Origin: Mugil cephalus
Lineage: Eukaryota; Chordata; Actinopteri; Mugiliformes; Mugilidae
Length of the DNA stretch: 64,000 nt
Reading direction: 5' to 3'
Assembly: GCF_022458985.1 (NCBI RefSeq)
Contig: NC_061771.1
Coordinates: 26,962,001 to 27,026,000 of the forward strand
The notes under the pieces are model-generated. The model searched no databases. It worked only from the letters and a program-made list of their open reading frames with translations, and was not told the DNA's origin. Made by a program: the position numbers and the translations under genes. Of the stretch, positions 11,501 to 22,828 are shown one piece after another; the first letter of the stretch is position 1; every line of letters begins with the position of its first letter.

Positions 11501-14418
11501 ACTATTGTATATGTATGTGAGATAATATGCTTATTAAAATAAACTAATTCTGTACTGAAAACACAAAATATTATGGCAGCTCTCACATGCTGTTATAAAG
11601 TCAAAGTACTTGTCATAACATTGGTGAGCAGAATAAATTGGACTATCTAATGTTTGGCAAAAATTATTGAATTACTGGCTGAATATGGGATCCACCTCCA
11701 GGACCTGGGACAACATGTTTATGTATGTAGAGCTGCCAGGGCCAAACCAGACAGAAGCTACTCTTCTGACTGGTACGATATAACATCATTATGACTCAAA
11801 TGAAGCAGAGTTATTAATTTTGTCTTTACCTGCTCCAAGTTGTCCAAGGTTTCATTCACGGGAGATCGACCGGAAGTTCTTTTTTTTCTGGTGAGTGAAT
11901 ATTAAAACTTGGTTAGTGTGTGAATTATCTTGTGGGTCGCTAATCTCAGAAAGAGCACTGTGATGTTCACCTAATCCACAAGAAGACGGTGAGAGGAAGT
12001 AAAACAAGGAGAGCTGCAGAAACTCCTGCAGCTGCTGCTGGGTTCAGTTTAGATGTTTGTTTAGTTTGGACAGTGAGAGTCTTTAGAGCTGAGTTGATGT
12101 CTCTGTTGGTTGTGACAGCACAGGAGTAGTTTCCTGCATCCTGACTGCTGACTGGGTCTAGAAGCAGGTGTTTGCTTTGGTCCTGTGTAAGGTTCAGAGG
12201 TCGATTGTTGAAGTACCAAATGTAATTTGTGTTAGCAGGTAGAGGACAGCTGGTCCTGCAGGTCAGTGAGACTCTCTGACCCTCTGTCACCACTGGAGAG
12301 GGACTTATCTTCACTTTCAGATCTGAAAGACAGACAGATGTAAAAGAGACATTCTATATATGAGGACATGTATTGATTGCTGGTAGGACATGAGTAACAG
12401 ATTCTAATTACCTGTGACAACCAGAGAAACTCCAGGAGAACCAGACACTTGTTCATAGTTTGTTTTGATTTTGAAGATGTATTCTGCTGAGTCCTTCTTC
12501 TTCGTCAGGTTGTTTAATGTGAGGATGTGTTGGTTCTTCATGTTGTCATGAAACTTCACATTACGTGTCTTTCCAGTCAGCTGTTTATCTGCCTCTTCAG
12601 TATTTCTCTTTACTTTATACCAAAGTTTAGACTGTGACTGCTGGTTGTCAGGATGAGAGTATTCACTGGAAATGTTCACAGAGGATCCTTTCAGAGCACA
12701 GATACTTCTGCTGATATAATTCACTCTCAAACATTTCTTCTCCTCTACGCCTGAAATATTGATCGAAGACAAGAGACAGATTCACTTTAAGTAACTATTA
12801 AACTCACTTTGAATAATCTTTAAATCAAAATTCATCCCTGGTGCAAGATGTCAACTTCCTAGTAGATAGAAATGTTTGAAACCAGGACCTTCTCCAGTGA
12901 CTAAAAACATTTAAAAAGATACTTAAATCATAAGTTGGTTCATACTCACAGACGTCAGCAGAGCGCAGATCCTCAAGACCTTTTACAGCACAAGAGAATC
13001 TTTCTGTTGCAGTTTTGAGAACTGAAATCTGTTGTTTCTTCTTGTCTCTGTCTACTTGTCTGTTCTTAAGCCACATAAATGAAGTCAGATTGTCAGTATG
13101 AAGGCAGCTGGTGTTACAGGTCAGTCTGATATGACCTGTTACGTCTGGAGGAATCCTTTGGACGTGGATTTCTGTTTGGAGACAATCAAAATATTTTTCA
13201 TCAGTTCATCTCTGCAGTGTTAAATATATCATCAAATAACATGATCAGATTTCAATCGTAACAAATAATTAACGTTCTCCAGTGAACGTATGACTTGACA
13301 GAGATCAGAGGGGTGGTGGTGGGAGGAGTGTAAATGAGGAAACTTCACCTCTGGGATATGTGATGGAGCAGGACTCATCTACTGACGTCTGCTGATAAGA
13401 ACACATTCTCCCTTTAGCGTAGGTCACACTGAAGCAGGTCGGAGTGACTGAATCTGAACAAAACCAAACACGTATCATCATTGAACTGGTGAACACGTGT
13501 CTTGAGGAAGAGTCTGAAGAGTAGAAATAGAGTTTATAACTGTTGTGACTCACCCACTGAGACTTCAGGGGCTCTGAGATCCTCGTAGCCTTTGACAGCA
13601 CAGGAGTATGTGACTGCTTCCTCACTGCTGACCAGCTCTTGGTACCAGGGAGACCAGTCCTCATAGAGAAACTCTCTGTTCTTGTACCAGATGTAGGCTG
13701 CAAGGTTTTCAGTCCGAGGACAACTGGTGCTACACATCAGTGTCACTGTCTGTCCCTCTGTGGCAGGAATCACCTTTACCTGCAGGTCTGAGATGGTAAT
13801 TAATATAAATAACATTAATGCAGCACATTACTCTTAAAGTGATCAGTCTGTAATACATTAATGATAAACACTGTACCTGTAACATGGAGGTAAATTGTGT
13901 TTTGCAGGTTGCAGTTGTCCAGTTTGTTAGTTCCTGTGCAGCAGTAATATTTTGTATCATTTTCATTTAGATCATTGATTGTCAGAGTGAAGTTACTCTC
14001 TTCTGACACGTTGTACTTTCCTTGATTCCCATCTGTAGAGATCTCGGTAGAATCATACTTTGAACCACTCATGTAGACAATGTACCATCTCTTGTTTGCA
14101 GTGTGACGTTGATCTGAGCAGGACAGAGTCACTGATGAACCCTTTAAGGCACAGATGCTGGTTGGTTTCCCCTGAACTCCTTTAACAGAAGATTTTATCA
14201 TCAAACATCTGGACACATTTACAACGTTAACATGACTTCAAGACCTCATAACATCAGAGAATCTGCTGCTTTAACTATATAAACGTTTACACCTAAACTC
14301 CACCAAGAAATATTAAAGTTACATATTTCAAGTAATATAAGGAGAAAAAACAATCGTTCATACCTGAGATGTTAAGAATCAAAGTCATAATCAAACATCC
14401 AGCTTCTACCAAGAACAT
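8570..14418 (-). CDS. CD22/Siglec-like immunoglobulin receptor with ITIM tail
   Basis: A complete minus-strand gene of ten exons. Exon 1 (14418-14364) gives the signal peptide MFLVEAGCLIMTLILNIS. Then follow a V-set Ig (about 14179-13878; SICALKGSSV...YYC), a C2 Ig (about 13790-13549), a 33-codon half-V exon (13447-13349), a C2 Ig (about 13172-12952), a V-set Ig (12751-12412), a C2 Ig plus transmembrane helix (about 12326-11974; GVSAALLVLLPLTVFLWIR), a basic stop-transfer exon (11887-11830), a tail exon (8917-8736) and a last exon (8597-8570) ending LNDQAEDT. All splice phases match. The tail has ITIMs LLYSTI and VPYAVV plus a non-canonical PIYSLV, so it should inhibit B-cell or myeloid signalling through SH2 phosphatases. 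The V5 domain lacks its usual first cysteine. Fish have many such paralogues, so orthology to mammalian CD22 is not claimed. Confidence 0.85.
8918..10427. other. Intron of the CD22-like gene, left part
   Basis: Non-coding intron between the basic exon and the ITIM exon. It holds a short CTTT run near 10225-10244 and no recognised gene. Confidence 0.4.
10428..11268. mobile_element. Possible MITE in the CD22-like intron, after a (TG)n run
   Basis: A (TG)n run (10428-10452) is followed by GGGCTCGGACTTTAA and a motif-rich stretch of AACGCATTTTAATCG type. Near 11170-11265 the complementary pattern appears (ATGCGATTAATTTTCG, then TAAATCGAGTCCCAGCAC). The ends are imperfectly inverted, as in a hAT-like MITE seen widely in fish. 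No transposase. Boundaries approximate. Confidence 0.4.
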
Positions 14419-14903
14419 GACTGTTGTCGACTCCAGCGTCTGATCAGGAAGTTGATTCTTCTAATGAACTTATTAAAGCTACAGCTGTTACTGTGAGACT
14501 TTATGAAAAGTCCTAAACATGAATGAATGGAGGTTAAAATCATCAGCAGTCTTCTTACAGACTGAAGACAGAATGAACTATTGGTTAGAGTGAGTGTGTC
14601 TACAAGCAGCTTCACACCACAACTATCACTTCCTTCTTCATGATGACTTTGAGGAAGAAGAGACCTCTAGTGAACAATCTGTGTAGTGCAGGACTTATTA
14701 CAGTCAGTCTGTCTCTTTCAATATATGAGGGTGTGACTGCAGCTCATTCAGTCTTTTCCTGGTTGTTTGGTTCTGTAGTTGTGTAGCAATTTCCAGTCAG
14801 TTAAAAACATGAGGCACATTTTAAAGAGACACTAGTATTGATTTCACTTGATGTCATTTGTTTCTCACTGTATATTTTATCATCATACTAATAGTATTCT
14901 TCA

Positions 14904-15165
14904 TGGGGCAGCATAGCGGCTCGGTGGTCAGCACTGATGCCTCCCAGCGAGAAGGTCTGGGTCCAGGTCCAGTTCTAGGTTTGATTTGCATGTTCTCCCT
15001 GTGTCTGCATGGGTTTCCTCCCACCTCCAAAGACATGCTCGTTAGGGTAATTGACCCTAGATGTGAGTTTAAGTGGTTGTTTGTCTCTGTGTTAGCCCTG
15101 CGATAGACTGGCAACCTGTCCAGGGTGTACCCTGCTTCTCGCGCGCTGACCTAGTTAGGATGAGA
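14904..15165 (+). mobile_element. tRNA-headed SINE-like fish repeat
   Basis: Begins GGGGCAGCATAGCGGCTCGG, followed by A/B-box-like motifs, then the conserved body (GCATGTTCTCCCTGTGTCTG, CCAAAGACATGC, GTTAGCCCTGCGATAGACTGG, CCTGTCCAGGGTGTACCC). Shorter pieces of the same family lie at 40919-40990, 49601-49860 and 52775-52912. Confidence 0.65.
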
Positions 15166-15524
15166 GAATTTATTATTTTTCATTTTCACCATTCATGAAA
15201 TGTGAAATACAGGAGTGTATTTCATCATATTCTCACGATAATATCACTGTGGAAACATGGAGATGTGAAGCTGTTGTGGTTATTTTGTGGTAAAGACAAA
15301 AAACAATCATCACCAGACATTACATCTAAGTTTACCATGTTCTTGTAGGCAAATGATATAAGAAAATCATTCATATGTTGACATGCAGCATGTCCCAGAG
15401 CCACATGTGTTGGACATAAGCTTGTAGTTTTTCACTGAAAATAACTTGAAGCCAGTTGCTTTTTTTGCCTGTTGTGTGAATGCAGTACTAGATATGAACA
15501 TATACAATATCCTCTGTCCTGCAG

Positions 15525-15845
15525 GATGAACAAACTGCTTTGCCTAGACGGTAGAGACATTAAAGGCCTGGTGCTGATTCAGATGTTGATCGCTCTGGAG
15601 AGGGAAGCAGGAAAACTCACCAGAGAGCTCTTCGACTGGGTCTCCGGCACGAGCACGGGGGGCATCCTGGCCTCGCTATAATCCACGGTAGGTATCTGTT
15701 TCCTTTTACATTTGTTAGAGTTTTTTACTGCGTGGAATCACCAACAACAATTTGTACATTTCTGGTACATGCAGATAAGACCATGGAGTACCTGCGCTGC
15801 CTGTACTTCAGGATGAAGGAGCAGGTGTTCAAGGGAGCCCTGCGT
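15525..15845 (+). pseudogene. pla2g6: pla2g6-like iPLA2, nucleotide/serine-loop exons only, degraded
   Basis: Exon 15525-15687 encodes [18 protein letters not shown] ... [14 protein letters not shown], the patatin-type catalytic core with the GTSTG serine motif intact. Exon 15775-about 15845 encodes DKTMEYLRCLYFRMKEQVF, the next segment of group VI iPLA2. Two signs of decay: the oxyanion loop, normally DGGGxKG, reads DGRDIKG; and one base is missing after GILA, so the expected LAII(H) is shifted into a stop. The second exon runs into unrelated tandem repeats with no recognisable end. The C-terminal exons of a related copy lie upstream at 5.9-6.9 kb. Probably the residue of tandem paralogues or of an internal rearrangement, with the CD22-like gene in between. 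Confidence 0.75.
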
Positions 15846-15884
15846 GGGACTGTTTTCTTCATCTCGCTCCCGCTGAATTTCGGA

Positions 15885-15972
15885 CCATTACCACCCACAC
15901 CTACAACGTGTGTGTTGCACTCCCGCCCGCTCCTGCAATGTGTATGTCCACTCCCGCCCGCACCTGCAAAAC
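15885..15972. repeat. Two-copy tandem repeat of about 32 bp
   Basis: Two similar units, each ending CACTCCCGCCCGC and separated by a CCTGCAA-type spacer. It adjoins the broken end of the phospholipase exon. Confidence 0.6.
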
Positions 15973-16059
15973 TTTGAGTAACTTTGCCCGCACAATAATA
16001 GAAACCCACCAAACACCAGACGTCATTTGGATGTTGGTTTTTGGGCTAAATCTGGTCGG

Positions 16060-16345
16060 TCCGTCATAGTCTTGATTTAGTCCAGAAATAGTTGTTGAAA
16101 ATTGGGCTGTGTTTGGTCCGTCTGATTTTGTCCAAATTTAGTCCAAAAATAGTCGTTGAAGATTGGGTTGTGTTTAGCCTGTCTGATTTTGTCCAACATT
16201 AGTTCAAAAATAGTCGTTGAAAATTGGGTTGTGTTAGCCTGTCCACTGTGGTCCAAATTTAGTCCAAAAATAGTCGTTGACAATTGGGTTGTGTTTAGCC
16301 CGTCCATTGTGGTCCAAATTTTGTCCAAAAATAGTTGTTGAAAAG
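16060..16345. repeat. Tandem repeat, about 60-bp period, about five copies
   Basis: The core AAAAATAGTCGTTGA recurs near 16146, 16206, 16267 and 16328 with variants (and near 16084), each followed by a TTGGGTTGTGTTTAGCC-type stretch and a GTCC-rich link. The copies are diverged by a few percent or more. Short open frames on both strands are by-products. Confidence 0.85.
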
Positions 16346-17374
16346 TTTTACTCTACATTTCAGAGGGAAATATTGTACTTTTTACATCACTACATATGTA
16401 ATACATAGGCCTACGTGATATATAATAATAATCAGTAGAATGCTACTTTTACTTTTAAGATTTTAAGTATTTCTTTTTGTGGATATATGTTTTTAATTCA
16501 TTGAAATTTTCACTGCAGGAGATGTACTTGTATTGTAACAGAATAGTTTCACCGAGTGGTATTAGTACTTTGCTTCGGTTATGATTTGAAAACTTCGCCC
16601 GCTTTTCTTTTTCTTCGACCTGTGGGCATGCGCAGCTCCCTCCTCTCTACGTTTGACGGTTAACTACATACCTGCAACGGATGAGAAGCTGGGCGTAATT
16701 CCTGCAACGGCACTCGTTAACGTAATTTTCAGCATTATTGTGCTTGGAACACTCATTTGGTGAGTAATATTTTACCCTTATTTAGACCGTTTTCTTTCTG
16801 TAAGTAAGCATATTTTTCGTGTTTGCTAATAATGATGTTTGTAGTAATGTCGGCTAATGCTATCGCAGTTCTATAGCGCTCTGCGCTAGCTAAACTATAT
16901 TCTGGACATGACGTGGCTAAATTTTGACTGAACTCTGAGCTCTGTTGTCCTCAAAGGCATTCCCATTTTACTTGGTGACTCCAGTGAATTCTCCAAGGCA
17001 TGCTCTCTAAGTACTTGCACATGATAAAAAGTTTGGTCTAAAATAAAATAGAACTATATCTGTGCTTACATAGAGGATGCAATTCTGTCTCCACAATATA
17101 CAATATTTTAATTTTGTACAGTGATTGATGTATTTTGTATAGCAATTCCTCCACAGCTAATCTGAGAGGTATTTAAACAGCCAGTAAATAAAAAATGAAA
17201 TTTGCCGCATAAACATTGTACACATTAATTCATTGTAAATCTAAGGAGCAGGAGTCCAGGTTGAAAAGTCAGTGTCACTCTTCAAGAATATATGGACCTT
17301 GTGGACCATAGCTTTAGTTTAACTATACCAAATGAAGTAGTATTCATGAAGAATATGTGCGTGTGTCTTTGTAG
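16346..17374. other. Non-coding, possible 5' exon of the fragment at 17.4 kb
   Basis: Mostly AT-rich. At 16600-16760 a less AT-rich stretch ends in a good donor (TTTG|GTGAGTAA at about 16760), which could be a non-coding first exon for the small exon at 17375. This is inference only. Confidence 0.3.
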
Positions 17375-17569
17375 GATACAGCGAGAGACGAGGCCCTTAA
17401 ATGCACTGTTGGTGTGCTGACAGTTGTCAGTGAAGATAGTTCTCTTGAGGGGCCAAGTTTAGTTGTCCTCCAGCCCATCTCCACTGCCATCATTCTGGAG
17501 GGAGGTATCATCATGGATCGTATTAAAAACTTGCCTCAGGCAGTTCGTCTGTTATTTGAGCTTACATAG
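17375..17569 (+). CDS. Isolated exon-like open frame, SAMD3-like family fragment
   Basis: A strong acceptor (GTGTGTCTTTGTAG) is followed by 64 open codons ending in TAG. The product starts DTARDEALKCTVGVLTVV and ends IILEGGIIMDRIKNLPQAV then RLLFELT. The pattern of a variable middle, ILEG, IxxLPQAV, LLF resembles the C-terminal region of large fish families annotated as SAM-domain-containing protein 3-like, many of which are dispersed and degenerate. The 10-bp CTTACATAGG is duplicated across the stop. No upstream coding exon could be identified, so this is probably a relic. Confidence 0.35.
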   Translation, partial: DTARDEALKCTVGVLTVVSEDSSLEGPSLVVLQPISTAIILEGGIIMDRIKNLPQAVRLLFELT

Positions 17570-18464
17570 GCTTACATAGGTAATAACAGCTAAATAGATA
17601 AGAAATGGGAGAGAGAGAGAGAAGAAGGACAAGGACCCATTCAAGGAAATTGGTTCGTTTAATTTGAGTGAACTAAAAAAAAAAAAAAAAACGAGTGAGT
17701 AGTAAGTAGTAGGTATTTAGTAATTCTAAGTAGGGTTAAATTTGTATCAAGCAGTCCACACAAAATGAAAAAAATAAGTTAACACTAAGCATGGCTATTA
17801 AGTTATATGAATATGAATTTCTTAATTTTTTGGGGGCAACAAGTTTGCATACTTTAAGTAAGGTCAACTAATTAGATTTTACATTAGTGTTGTGTTGCTT
17901 TGATAGAACTGCATCATCACAGCCTAGCGTCCTGCCAAGTTGGCTTTTGACTGACTGACTGAAATGAGAAAATGGGTATTTTAAAATATTATTACAATTG
18001 TTATTACATATTATGGAGAACTAATCTTTTATTTTGTGAATTATGTCTAGTTCTTTTTAAGGGGGTGAATGTTTTTAGTTTTTTTGTGCACTTTTTGGAG
18101 TCAAATATTGTAAACATTGTTACCCCCATGTGTTTGCATTTGTTGTTAAATGTCAATTTCTTAGGTATTGAAAAACATTTATTTTTTTTATGTTAGTGTA
18201 AATTGTAAACAATAAATGTTTCACTGTTTGTGAATTATGTCTAATTCTTGAGTTAAAATTCAATCATGAATGGATTATATATTTTATAACATTGTATTGA
18301 TTATGAATATATGATATCATAATGAACACTAATTCAGGGACATCTCTGTAGACGTTTCTTCGACAACCTGAAAACGACGGCTTTTCACCTTTCACCAAAT
18401 TTAGACGTTGTTTGGACGCACATGAGTTACGTCTTTTCAACTAGATTTTCTCAAAAACAAAAAA
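17570..18464. other. AT-rich flank of the histone cluster
   Basis: Low-complexity A runs (about 17672-17690), two near-identical GTGAATTATGTCTAATTCTT-type segments (about 18034 and 18229) and a possible polyadenylation signal near 18210. No gene recognised. Confidence 0.4.
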
Positions 18465-18803
18465 AGTGATAAAACATTTTCTATTTAAGTATAAACTTGA
18501 TGTAAACTTGATATAAACTCCTGATTCTGTCCTGGGTTTTAACCAATATTAAAAAAAAAAAAAAAAAAAACTCAAAAAGCACTTACCGATTTAGCAATTC
18601 AATGACACATCCAGTACCACCTTATTTATTGAAAAGTATCGGTAATATTGCCCCGTATTTACTTGGTATCGGATCGATACCAAAATATTTAGTATCGCAC
18701 ACCACTAATCAGCGATGACCCTGCATTTACTCGGATCGATACTAAAGCGAAAATGCCTCCATACAAGTTATTCAAGGAATATGGCTCTTAGTTGAATGTG
18801 CGT

Positions 18804-18819
18804 GGCCCTGAAAAGGACC
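18804..18819 (-). terminator. Histone 3' stem-loop, H2B
   Basis: On the minus strand GGTCC-TTTTC-AGGGCC forms the 6-bp stem and 4-base loop that directs U7-dependent 3' processing of replication histone mRNAs; it lies 30 bp past the stop. Confidence 0.85.
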
Positions 18820-18849
18820 TTTGTATGTTTCTAGTAAACAGTTGATAGT

Positions 18850-19221
18850 TTACTTGGAGCTGGTGTACTTGGTGACGGCCTTGGTTCCCTCAGACACGGC
18901 GTGCTTGGCCAGCTCACCGGGCAGCAGAAGACGGACGGCGGTCTGGATCTCCCTGGAGGTGATGGTGGAGCGCTTGTTGTAGTGCGCAAGACGAGAGGAC
19001 TCACCGGCGATCCGCTCAAAGATATCGCTGACGAACGAGTTCATGATGCTCATGGCCTTGGAGGAGATACCGGTGTCAGGGTGGACCTGCTTCAGCACCT
19101 TGTACACATAGATGGCGTAACTCTCCTTCCTGGTCTTTCTCTTCTTCTTGCCGGTCTTAGATACGCTCTTAGAGACGGCTTTCTTGGAGCCCTTCTTTGG
19201 TGCTTTGACTGGATCAGGCAT
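18850..19221 (-). CDS. H2B: Histone H2B
   Basis: 123 codons, intronless. The product starts [16 protein letters not shown] with a lysine-rich tail, then the histone fold with [35 protein letters not shown] and [19 protein letters not shown], ending AVTKYTSSK. The ATG used is the one followed by the canonical PDPVKAPKK; an upstream in-frame start would add 14 non-histone residues. It pairs with H2A in the nucleosome core. An octamer element lies upstream and a histone stem-loop downstream. Almost the same protein is encoded at 37085-37456 (about one substitution, S to G in the MSIMNSF segment). It appears functional and is replication dependent. Confidence 0.95.
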   Translation of the reverse strand: MPDPVKAPKKGSKKAVSKSVSKTGKKKRKTRKESYAIYVYKVLKQVHPDTGISSKAMSIMNSFVSDIFERIAGESSRLAHYNKRSTITSREIQTAVRLLLPGELAKHAVSEGTKAVTKYTSSK

Positions 19222-19272
19222 GATTGAAAGTTTACGTTTCTCAACCGAATACAATCTGAGCATAGAGCGGCC

Positions 19273-19326
19273 ATTTTATATCCACTTCATGCAAATTTTC
19301 CTGTGCTGTTGCTCACAAACGATTGG
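19273..19326 (-). promoter_or_regulatory. H2B promoter: TATA, octamer, CCAAT
   Basis: On the minus strand, from upstream to downstream: CCAAT (19322-19326), octamer ATTTGCAT (19289-19296) and a TATA-like TATAAAAT (19273-19280), about 50 bp before the ATG. The octamer is the classic Oct-1 site for S-phase transcription of vertebrate H2B genes. Confidence 0.8.
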
Positions 19327-19909
19327 TTAGTTTCACAGTGAAACTGAGCGTGCGCAGTATCATCGTCTACACGTTTGACATGTGACGCTCAACCACAATG
19401 AAGATATAATTCATAAACTGATTAAAACAATGCCCATTTTAATTTCCTATTAGAAAATAGTTCGTTTTAAATTCACAAGAAACTTGTGAAAGTCTGTTTC
19501 CCCAAATGTTTATGTTCACTCCTTTCCCACTTCACGAAGGACTCAATTTGTAATTTGAATGCTTTTTGAATCAACACGAGATAGTAGGGCCATCTTTGAC
19601 AAATTTAATGATAATTTCACGTTTCATTTAATGTGAAAGAAAGGATGCTAATCCTTAACCAAAAAAAGGAGCTCTTAGTTGTTGTATCCATATTTAAAGG
19701 GTAGAATGGCAGATCTTTACAAAATACTACGTTATTATCAGTTTTGTCGCCTCATAAGTGCATTTGGGTTATTTCCTCACTGCATATTAGTATGCTGCAC
19801 TTGTCTTATGTCATACAGAGGATCGATAAAAAAAATAAAATTGCGGAGACTTGCAAGGATTCAAGCAGTAAATACGAGGAACTTCTGTCTTTATCTTGAC
19901 AAGCTGTGT

Positions 19910-19925
19910 GGCCCTTAAAAGGACC
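19910..19925 (-). terminator. Histone 3' stem-loop, H4 (left copy)
   Basis: On the minus strand GGTCC-TTTTA-AGGGCC, 30 bp past the H4 stop. Retained although the gene is broken. Confidence 0.8.
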
Positions 19926-19955
19926 TTTGTGTTGTTTAATGAAGGAGTTTGTAGT

Positions 19956-20302
<347 letters not shown>

Positions 20303-20363
20303 CTACAGGACTCACAGCTGCTTTTACAGTGTAACTGAGGACGTGAAAGAAGACAAGAGGAGG

Positions 20364-20407
20364 CGCCTGTCACGTGGAAGACCGGGGTTCGATTCCCCGA
20401 CGGGGAG
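20364..20407 (+). pseudogene. tRNA-Asp(GTC), 3' half only
   Basis: Contains the anticodon arm CGCCTGTCACGTGG, variable loop and the T arm GGGGTTCGATTCCCC plus the 3' acceptor strand GACGGGGAG. The 5' acceptor and D arm are replaced by H4 promoter DNA (AGACAAGAGGAGG). The intact counterpart is at 31277-31348. It cannot form a tRNA. Confidence 0.85.
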
Positions 20408-20883
20408 AAGTGTTTTTGATAGTAGTCTTATAAGTTATTACATTGTGGACTACTATACTACTTATGTACATGTATATTACATGACAATACTTACATTTAT
20501 TCTGCTGCCCCAAATCTGTTTTCCGGAATAAATAACGATAAATAACCTTTCGCTGACTTCCAGTGTAAAATGAAACGGTGACAGTGTCTTATAGGGTATA
20601 ACTATAAAAAACTGTTTTACATACTGATAAATAATGGGTTACATGTTATTGAAAGTAGCTCTTGTAATGATTGTCATAGGATCTACATCCGCTCCATGTA
20701 GTTTCTGTAAATACTATGGCTATTTTGTATATTACAGTCTATATCAAAAGAATAGAGTTTCCGAAAGGAGTAATTTGAATGGGGGAAAAAAGGTATGAAT
20801 TGAGAATGAACGTATTTTATACGACCACAGCATTTCATACACAACACAGGAGAAATGGGTTCTCTTTTCTTGAAGTAGTGTGT

Positions 20884-20899
20884 GGCTCTTAAAAGAGCC
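20884..20899 (-). terminator. Histone 3' stem-loop, H2A (left copy)
   Basis: GGCTCTTTTAAGAGCC on the minus strand, 33 bp past the H2A stop. Confidence 0.85.
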
Positions 20900-20932
20900 G
20901 TTTGTTTTTGCTGTAAATGATGCAGCAGTGGT

Positions 20933-22097
<1,165 letters not shown>

Positions 22098-22124
22098 ACT
22101 ATCTGCTCATCCACGAACCACAAC

Positions 22125-22140
22125 GGCTCTTTTAAGAGCC
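22125..22140 (+). terminator. Histone 3' stem-loop, H3 (left)
   Basis: GGCTCTTTTAAGAGCC, 27 bp past the stop; perfect 6-bp stem. Confidence 0.9.
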
Positions 22141-22172
22141 ACCTCATTCTACTCAAGGCACTATTCCTCTCG

Positions 22173-22828
22173 ATGTTCTTAAAATTCTAAACATTTTGTA
22201 GATGTGTATCTACTAAAACACGGGCTTTTTGTTTCAAGAGCGCATTACCCATTTAAATGTATTCACTAAACCTTTAAATCAAACTGTTCTTAATAGTCAT
22301 TATTAATGTTTGTCAAAAGTTACAATTCCATCCCTTTTCTTTATTTCTTTTAAAAAAACCTGAGTGCCCTTAATTGGATGCGATCAGAAAGATACTGTGG
22401 CGGAGATGGAGTATTCAGTGACTGCTATGCAAAAATTAAAATGCTTGTGGGCTTCTGCTTCTGCTGACCACTTATTTCTGTCTATTTCTCTAATTTAAAA
22501 TCACTGTCCATAATCACACCCATTCAGTGAAGTGAAACAAACAAACAATAATATATGAAATGATAAAGCCATCACCTGCATCTATGGGATGCTGTAATTC
22601 TGAAGAATGTGGCCTATGAAGAGCATGTACAGGGAGAATAAGTGCAAATAGGGCTGAAATCAATGAAAGAGTCCTTCTACAGTCAGACGAATGATGAGAT
22701 GAAGCAAAGCAAATATCATTAACCTTAGACCTAATAAAAATATTTTTTTACCTTTTCTGGTTTGTTGAAAAAAGAAACAGATGTTATTGTTGACTCTAAT
22801 GTGTGTGTTTGCATGTGTGTTTATTTTA
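22173..22828. other. Spacer inside the histone loop
   Basis: AT-rich; the left boundary is where arm homology stops. No gene recognised. Confidence 0.4.

Noticed and set aside
18901-19227. 108-codon frame opposite H2B (also at 37136-37462)
   Set aside because: Antisense shadow of the conserved H2B coding sequence.
19679-19918. 79-codon plus-strand frame in the H2B-H4 spacer
   Set aside because: Not conserved in the mirrored spacer on the right arm, where the matching region is interrupted by a T run.
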